DNA of 35,991 nt, taken from NCBI GenBank assembly GCA_036374135.1, contig DASUUK010000046.1, forward strand, positions 1 through 35,991. The letters run 5' to 3'. The position numbers and the translations under genes were made by a program. The number at the start of each line of letters is the position of its first letter. Position 1 is the stretch's first letter. The notes under the pieces are model-generated. The model saw only the letters and a list, made by a program, of their open reading frames with translations, was not told the origin of the DNA and ran no database searches. This document shows, in pieces, positions 33,021 to 35,991 of this stretch. The DNA is from Euzebyales bacterium (GTDB taxonomy: Bacteria; Actinomycetota; Nitriliruptoria; Euzebyales; JAHELV01).

Positions 33021-34229
33021 CTGCATTTCCGCTGGTGAGGGCGATTTCGTGGTCTGTTCGTCGGCGCGTGGTCCGTCGGCCGACCACAGATCGACCACAA
33101 CGTCGTCCGAGGGGGCGCCGTCGCCGGGCCCTGAAAGCGAACGTCGCGCGTCCCGCGTCGTCCGGTACGTCGCGTCGAGCGCATCGGCGAACGCGTCGTC
33201 GAGCGACGGGAAAAGGTGCCCGTAGCGGTCGAGTGTGACGGTGATGCTCGAGTGGCCGAGCCGCTGCTGGATCGCCTTCGGGTGTCCGCCCTCGGCGATC
33301 AACAGCGCCGCGTTCGAGTGGCGAAGGTCGTGGAATCGCACGCCGTGGAGGTGCTCGGACAGCGTCCGGCGGACCGTCGGCTTGAAGATGCGTTGGTAGT
33401 AGTTCGAGTGGCGCATCGGCCCGCCCTGCGGAGCGGGGAACACGGGCGTGTCGGGGCTCGCGTCGCCGAGGTGTTCGCGGAGCTGCTCGACGAGGAACGC
33501 CGGCGGCTTGACAGCGCGCCGGGAGCTGTAGGACTTCGGGTCGTGCTCGACCAGGTCGCCGCGAACCTCCGACACAGCCGTCAGCACGACGACCTCGGCG
33601 TCGTCCAGCCGCAGGTGGCGGCGGCGCAGCGCGGCGATCTCGCCTGCGCGTAGCCCGGTGTAGGCGGCGAAGCGGACCATCAGGTCGTACGGCTCGGGCA
33701 TGCCGTCAGCCAGCGTGGCGATCTGGTCGGCGGTCAGGAAGTGCATCTCCTCGTGCGGCATCGGCGGCAGCTTGACGCCGACGCACGGGTTCTTGCGGAT
33801 GGCGCCGAGCTCGACCGCTAGGTCCAGCGTCTGCTTGGGCCTGCCGACCGCCTTGCGCACCTGCGCCGGTGAGACGCCGTCGCCGAGCATGTCGGTGATG
33901 AACCGGCGGACACGACGCTGGTCGATCGCGCCGACCGGCGTCTCCCCCAGCCGCGGCAGCACGTGGTAGCGCAACGTGTTCTCGTAGTTCATCAGCGTCT
34001 TGGGCTTCAGGTGGTACAGCGACGCGACCCACTCCTCGGCGATCGGCCCCAGCGGCCGGCGGGCGTTGTCGGGGCTGACGTACTCGCCGCGCTGCACGTC
34101 GACCGCGACGCGCGCCAGGAACTCATTCGCCGCCTTCTTGGTCGGGAACGCCTTGCCTCGCTGGTGGCCTTCGGGGTCCCGGTAGCGCGCCTCCCAGCTC
34201 CCCGACGCCTTCTGACGGACCGATCCCAT
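32958..34229 (-). CDS. Tyrosine recombinase/integrase (tRNA-Thr integrated element)
   Basis: A 423-residue phage-type integrase. An N-terminal AP2-like DNA-binding part (GSWEARYRDPEGHQRGKAFPTKKAANEFL), a SAM-like core-binding domain (LKPKTLMNYENTLRYHVLPRLGE) and a catalytic domain with Arg in TGLRAGEI, HDLRH, a GHSSIT helix and the Tyr in LDRYGH are complete. ATG 34229 follows GGGAGG at eight bases; an in-frame ATG at 34346 lies inside the IS and is not native. The last 20 or so residues (REPDSNRRPSLYKSVAL) are the antisense reading of tRNA-Thr, the classic sign of integration into the tRNA 3' end. The IS1380 element begins 24 bases upstream of the start, so the native promoter is displaced. 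Confidence 0.93.
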   Translation of the reverse strand: MGSVRQKASGSWEARYRDPEGHQRGKAFPTKKAANEFLARVAVDVQRGEYVSPDNARRPLGPIAEEWVASLYHLKPKTLMNYENTLRYHVLPRLGETPVGAIDQRRVRRFITDMLGDGVSPAQVRKAVGRPKQTLDLAVELGAIRKNPCVGVKLPPMPHEEMHFLTADQIATLADGMPEPYDLMVRFAAYTGLRAGEIAALRRRHLRLDDAEVVVLTAVSEVRGDLVEHDPKSYSSRRAVKPPAFLVEQLREHLGDASPDTPVFPAPQGGPMRHSNYYQRIFKPTVRRTLSEHLHGVRFHDLRHSNAALLIAEGGHPKAIQQRLGHSSITVTLDRYGHLFPSLDDAFADALDATYRTTRDARRSLSGPGDGAPSDDVVVDLWSADGPRADEQTTKSPSPAEMQSREPDSNRRPSLYKSVALTC

Positions 34230-34248
34230 GGCAGACACCTCCCCCCTA

Positions 34249-34253
34249 CTAAG
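34249..34253. repeat. Target site duplication, left copy (CTAAG)
   Basis: CTAAG directly abuts the left inverted repeat and matches the bases directly after the right one (35852-35856). Removing the IS and one copy joins CCCCCCTACTAAG to GGGAATCGAACCCC. Confidence 0.85.
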
Positions 34254-34270
34254 CCTGGATCCACCGTTTC
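34254..34270 (+). repeat. IS left terminal inverted repeat
   Basis: CCTGGATCCACCGTTTC, identical to the reverse complement of 35835-35851. Confidence 0.92.
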
Positions 34271-34373
34271 TGAGCTGAGCGGCTGACGGTGGTTGCACGA
34301 GAAATGCCTCCTGACCAGGGAGGATGCGGGTTACCACACCAAGCATCCACTTGATCCAGGAGGCACTCTCAGG

Positions 34374-35669
34374 ATGCGGTCATCATCGCACATCCTTGAC
34401 CGGCTGACGGTGACGTTCGACGACGACCACGCGGTGGCTGACGCGGGCCTGGTGTTGCCCGCCACGCTGATCGAGCACCTCGACGTCGAGGCGACCGCGG
34501 ACGGGATCGTGTCACGGGGGTACCGACCCGGCCGCAAGATCGTCTCCGTGCTCGCCGGACTACTCGCGGGCGCCGACTGCATCGACGACCTGGCGGTCCT
34601 CCGCGCCGGCGCGACCGCGCGGATCGTGCCAACACAGGTGTTGGCGCCATCCACGATCGGGACGTGGCTGCGGTCGCTTTCGTTCGGCCACGTCCGCCAG
34701 CTCGACCGGCTCACCGAGCTGCTGCTGACCCGCGCCTGGGCGGCCGGCGCCGGCCCCGGCGACGATGACCTCGTCATCGACGTCGACTCCACGATCTGTG
34801 AGGTCCACGGCTACGCCAAGCAAGGCGCGGCGTACGGCTACACCCGCCAGCTCGGCTACCACCCGATCCTGGCGACCCGCGCCGATACCGGCGAGATCCT
34901 GCATACCCGCATGCGGAAGGGGTCGGCGAACACCGCCCGTGGGGCGCAGCGGTTCGTCCGTGAGACCGTCGGGCGGGTCCGCCGTGCCGGCGCGACTGGC
35001 CAACTCGTGCTGCGCGCGGATTCGGGGTTCTGGTCGGCCAAGGTCATCGGCGCCTGCCAAGACCACGATGTGCGCTACTCGATCACCGTGCGGGCCACCA
35101 AGACCGTGGTCGCGGCGATCGACGGCATCGACGACACCGCCTGGACCGACATCGCCTACCCCGACGGCGGCGACGCGCAGGTCGCCGAGACCACCCTCGG
35201 CGGCCGCCGCCTGATCGTGCGCCGCACCCGACTGGTCGGCGCGCAGGCGCAGCTGTTCCCCGACTGGCGGCACCACGCGTTCGTCACCGACCGTCCCGGC
35301 ACCGCCGTCGACCTCGACGCCGACCACCGCCACCACGCGGTGTGCGAACTGGCGATTCGCGACCTCAAGCACGGCGCCGGACTGATCCACTGCCCATCGG
35401 GGGTATTCACCGCCAACGCCGCCTGGGCGGTGCTGGCCACGCTGGCGCACAACCTATGGCGCTGGACCGCGATCCTGGGCGGACTCGTCGCGCCCGGACG
35501 GTTGACCGTCGCCAAGACCCTCCGCCGGCGCTACCTGACCATCCCCGGACGCATCACCCGCTCGGCCCGCCGGCTCACGCTGCACCTGCCCGTCGACTGG
35601 CCCTGGCGCGACGCGTTCATGCAGGCGCTGTCCCGACTACGACGAATCACCATCCCGCAGCCCTGCTGA
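34374..35669 (+). CDS. IS1380-family DDE transposase
   Basis: A 431-residue transposase. The DDE residues are visible as DVDST (Asp136/138) followed by EVHGYAKQGAAYGYTRQLGYHP, LRADSGF (Asp216) and ELAIRDLKHG (Glu325), all IS1380 signatures; a basic C-terminus with ARRLTLHLPVDWPW ends it. ATG 34374 has AGGAGG about ten bases upstream and starts MRSSSHILDRLTVTFDDD; an upstream GTG/ATG-type start at 34293 is open but lies before the ribosome site. Full length, no frameshift. Confidence 0.95.
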   Translation: MRSSSHILDRLTVTFDDDHAVADAGLVLPATLIEHLDVEATADGIVSRGYRPGRKIVSVLAGLLAGADCIDDLAVLRAGATARIVPTQVLAPSTIGTWLRSLSFGHVRQLDRLTELLLTRAWAAGAGPGDDDLVIDVDSTICEVHGYAKQGAAYGYTRQLGYHPILATRADTGEILHTRMRKGSANTARGAQRFVRETVGRVRRAGATGQLVLRADSGFWSAKVIGACQDHDVRYSITVRATKTVVAAIDGIDDTAWTDIAYPDGGDAQVAETTLGGRRLIVRRTRLVGAQAQLFPDWRHHAFVTDRPGTAVDLDADHRHHAVCELAIRDLKHGAGLIHCPSGVFTANAAWAVLATLAHNLWRWTAILGGLVAPGRLTVAKTLRRRYLTIPGRITRSARRLTLHLPVDWPWRDAFMQALSRLRRITIPQPC

Positions 35670-35834
35670 CCGATGGGCAGCCCACCCGCGCCGTCGCCGC
35701 GACGCGTGCGTCATCCATGCCCGCGACCGTCCGCCTGACCGCCAAATCGACCCGCCCCACGGTCACCGAGAACCTCACCAGCCCCACAGCGACCTCACAA
35801 CCAGCGACCCGCCCGCCGGCCTAGCCCGGCACGT

Positions 35835-35851
35835 GAAACGGTGGATCCAGG
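35835..35851 (-). repeat. IS right terminal inverted repeat
   Basis: GAAACGGTGGATCCAGG, the perfect inverted copy of 34254-34270. Confidence 0.92.
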
Positions 35852-35856
35852 CTAAG
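35852..35856. repeat. Target site duplication, right copy (CTAAG)
   Basis: Direct repeat of 34249-34253; also the last bases of the tRNA-Ala-like fragment. Confidence 0.85.
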
Positions 35857-35888
35857 GGGAATCGAACCCCTGACCTCTTCCATGCCAT
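35852..35888 (-). other. 3' fragment of tRNA-Ala(GGC), probable attachment-site scar
   Basis: Read on the minus strand, the segment runs from an anticodon loop ATGGCAT through GGAAGAGGTC and a full T-arm (GGGGTTCGATTCCCC) to CTTAG. It is the 3' half of an alanine tRNA with anticodon GGC; the 5' half is absent because the bases before the loop (reading from 35889 upward) do not form a D-arm or pair with GGAAG. Such fragments starting at the anticodon loop are the usual attR copies left by tRNA-targeted integrases. In that case the element would extend to the right of the window. The IS1380 element landed exactly at its 3' edge. Confidence 0.6.
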
Positions 35889-35991
35889 GCACACGACGAA
35901 CCGTCTCAGCCATCCAGCGGCGTCCCGCGAAGGCCACCCACGTCCGATCGTATCCGACCGCCACACGGCGCAGAAACCGCGCAGGCAAGAC
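35889..35991. other. Window end, no gene seen
   Basis: The last 103 bases hold no recognisable gene; a minus-strand open frame crosses them into the tRNA-Ala fragment and has the look of a recombinase tail or noise. Confidence 0.4.

Larger units (their letters stand above)
34254..35851 (+). mobile_element. Complete IS1380-family insertion sequence
   Basis: A 1598-bp element bounded by perfect 17-bp inverted repeats CCTGGATCCACCGTTTC and flanked by a 5-bp direct repeat CTAAG. It contains one intact transposase gene. Intact ends, transposase and target duplication indicate a recent, probably still mobile copy. Confidence 0.93.

Noticed and set aside
32719-33087. Minus-strand open frame reading through tRNA-Thr
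   Set aside because: It is the antisense reading of the tRNA with non-protein flanks and no start signal.

Overview
The window is a very GC-rich chromosome segment with almost exclusive G/C in third codon positions, GTG starts, an ECF sigma factor paired with a membrane-anchored partner, a DUF2254 membrane protein and a TIR/nSTAND1/WD40 protein. Together these suggest an Actinomycetota host, possibly a deep-branching lineage; I cannot name the genus from sequence alone.

Positions 1-8000: a truncated DUF2254 membrane protein, a short-chain dehydrogenase, then a small cell-surface glycan cluster (PAPS-type sulfotransferase, two tandem paralogous family 2 glycosyltransferases, and a second, convergent sulfotransferase), followed by a cardiolipin-synthase-like phospholipase D and a DUF2203 protein. 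Positions 8000-15400: housekeeping and stress genes. These are a cold shock protein with a strong hairpin terminator, an alpha/beta hydrolase, an ECF sigma factor translationally overlapped by a one-TM protein with GerMN-like and PQQ-like propeller parts, a BCP-type peroxiredoxin, a cupin, a frameshifted small gene, a YccF membrane protein, a cysteine-less DksA-like protein and a prokaryotic TRPM-type SLOG protein.

Positions 15400-32200: the unusual part. A minus-strand pair (S8 subtilase then ComEC-like metallo-beta-lactamase, with a broken trypsin-like gene beyond it) faces a plus-strand run of four genes: a trypsin with an N-terminal helical domain resembling effector-associated domain EAD1, an M43 zinc metalloprotease, an unrecognised two-part 547-residue protein, and an M28 zinc peptidase. 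None of the proteases has a visible signal peptide. The run converges on a 1426-residue TIR-nSTAND1-TM-WD40 protein whose GTG start overlaps the stop of a membrane glycosyltransferase gene. Intracellular proteases, an EAD-like adaptor, a SLOG protein and a TIR-STAND receptor are hallmark parts of NTP-dependent biological conflict (immunity) systems, so I read 14.6-32.2 kb as a candidate multi-protease defence island. That is inference; no function is proven here.

Positions 32200-35991: two tiny overlapping ORFs, a complete tRNA-Thr(TGT), a tyrosine integrase whose 3' end runs antisense through that tRNA, a complete IS1380-family element (17-bp perfect inverted repeats, 5-bp target duplication) inserted just upstream of the integrase start, and a 3' fragment of a tRNA-Ala(GGC) that looks like an attachment-site scar of another integrative element.
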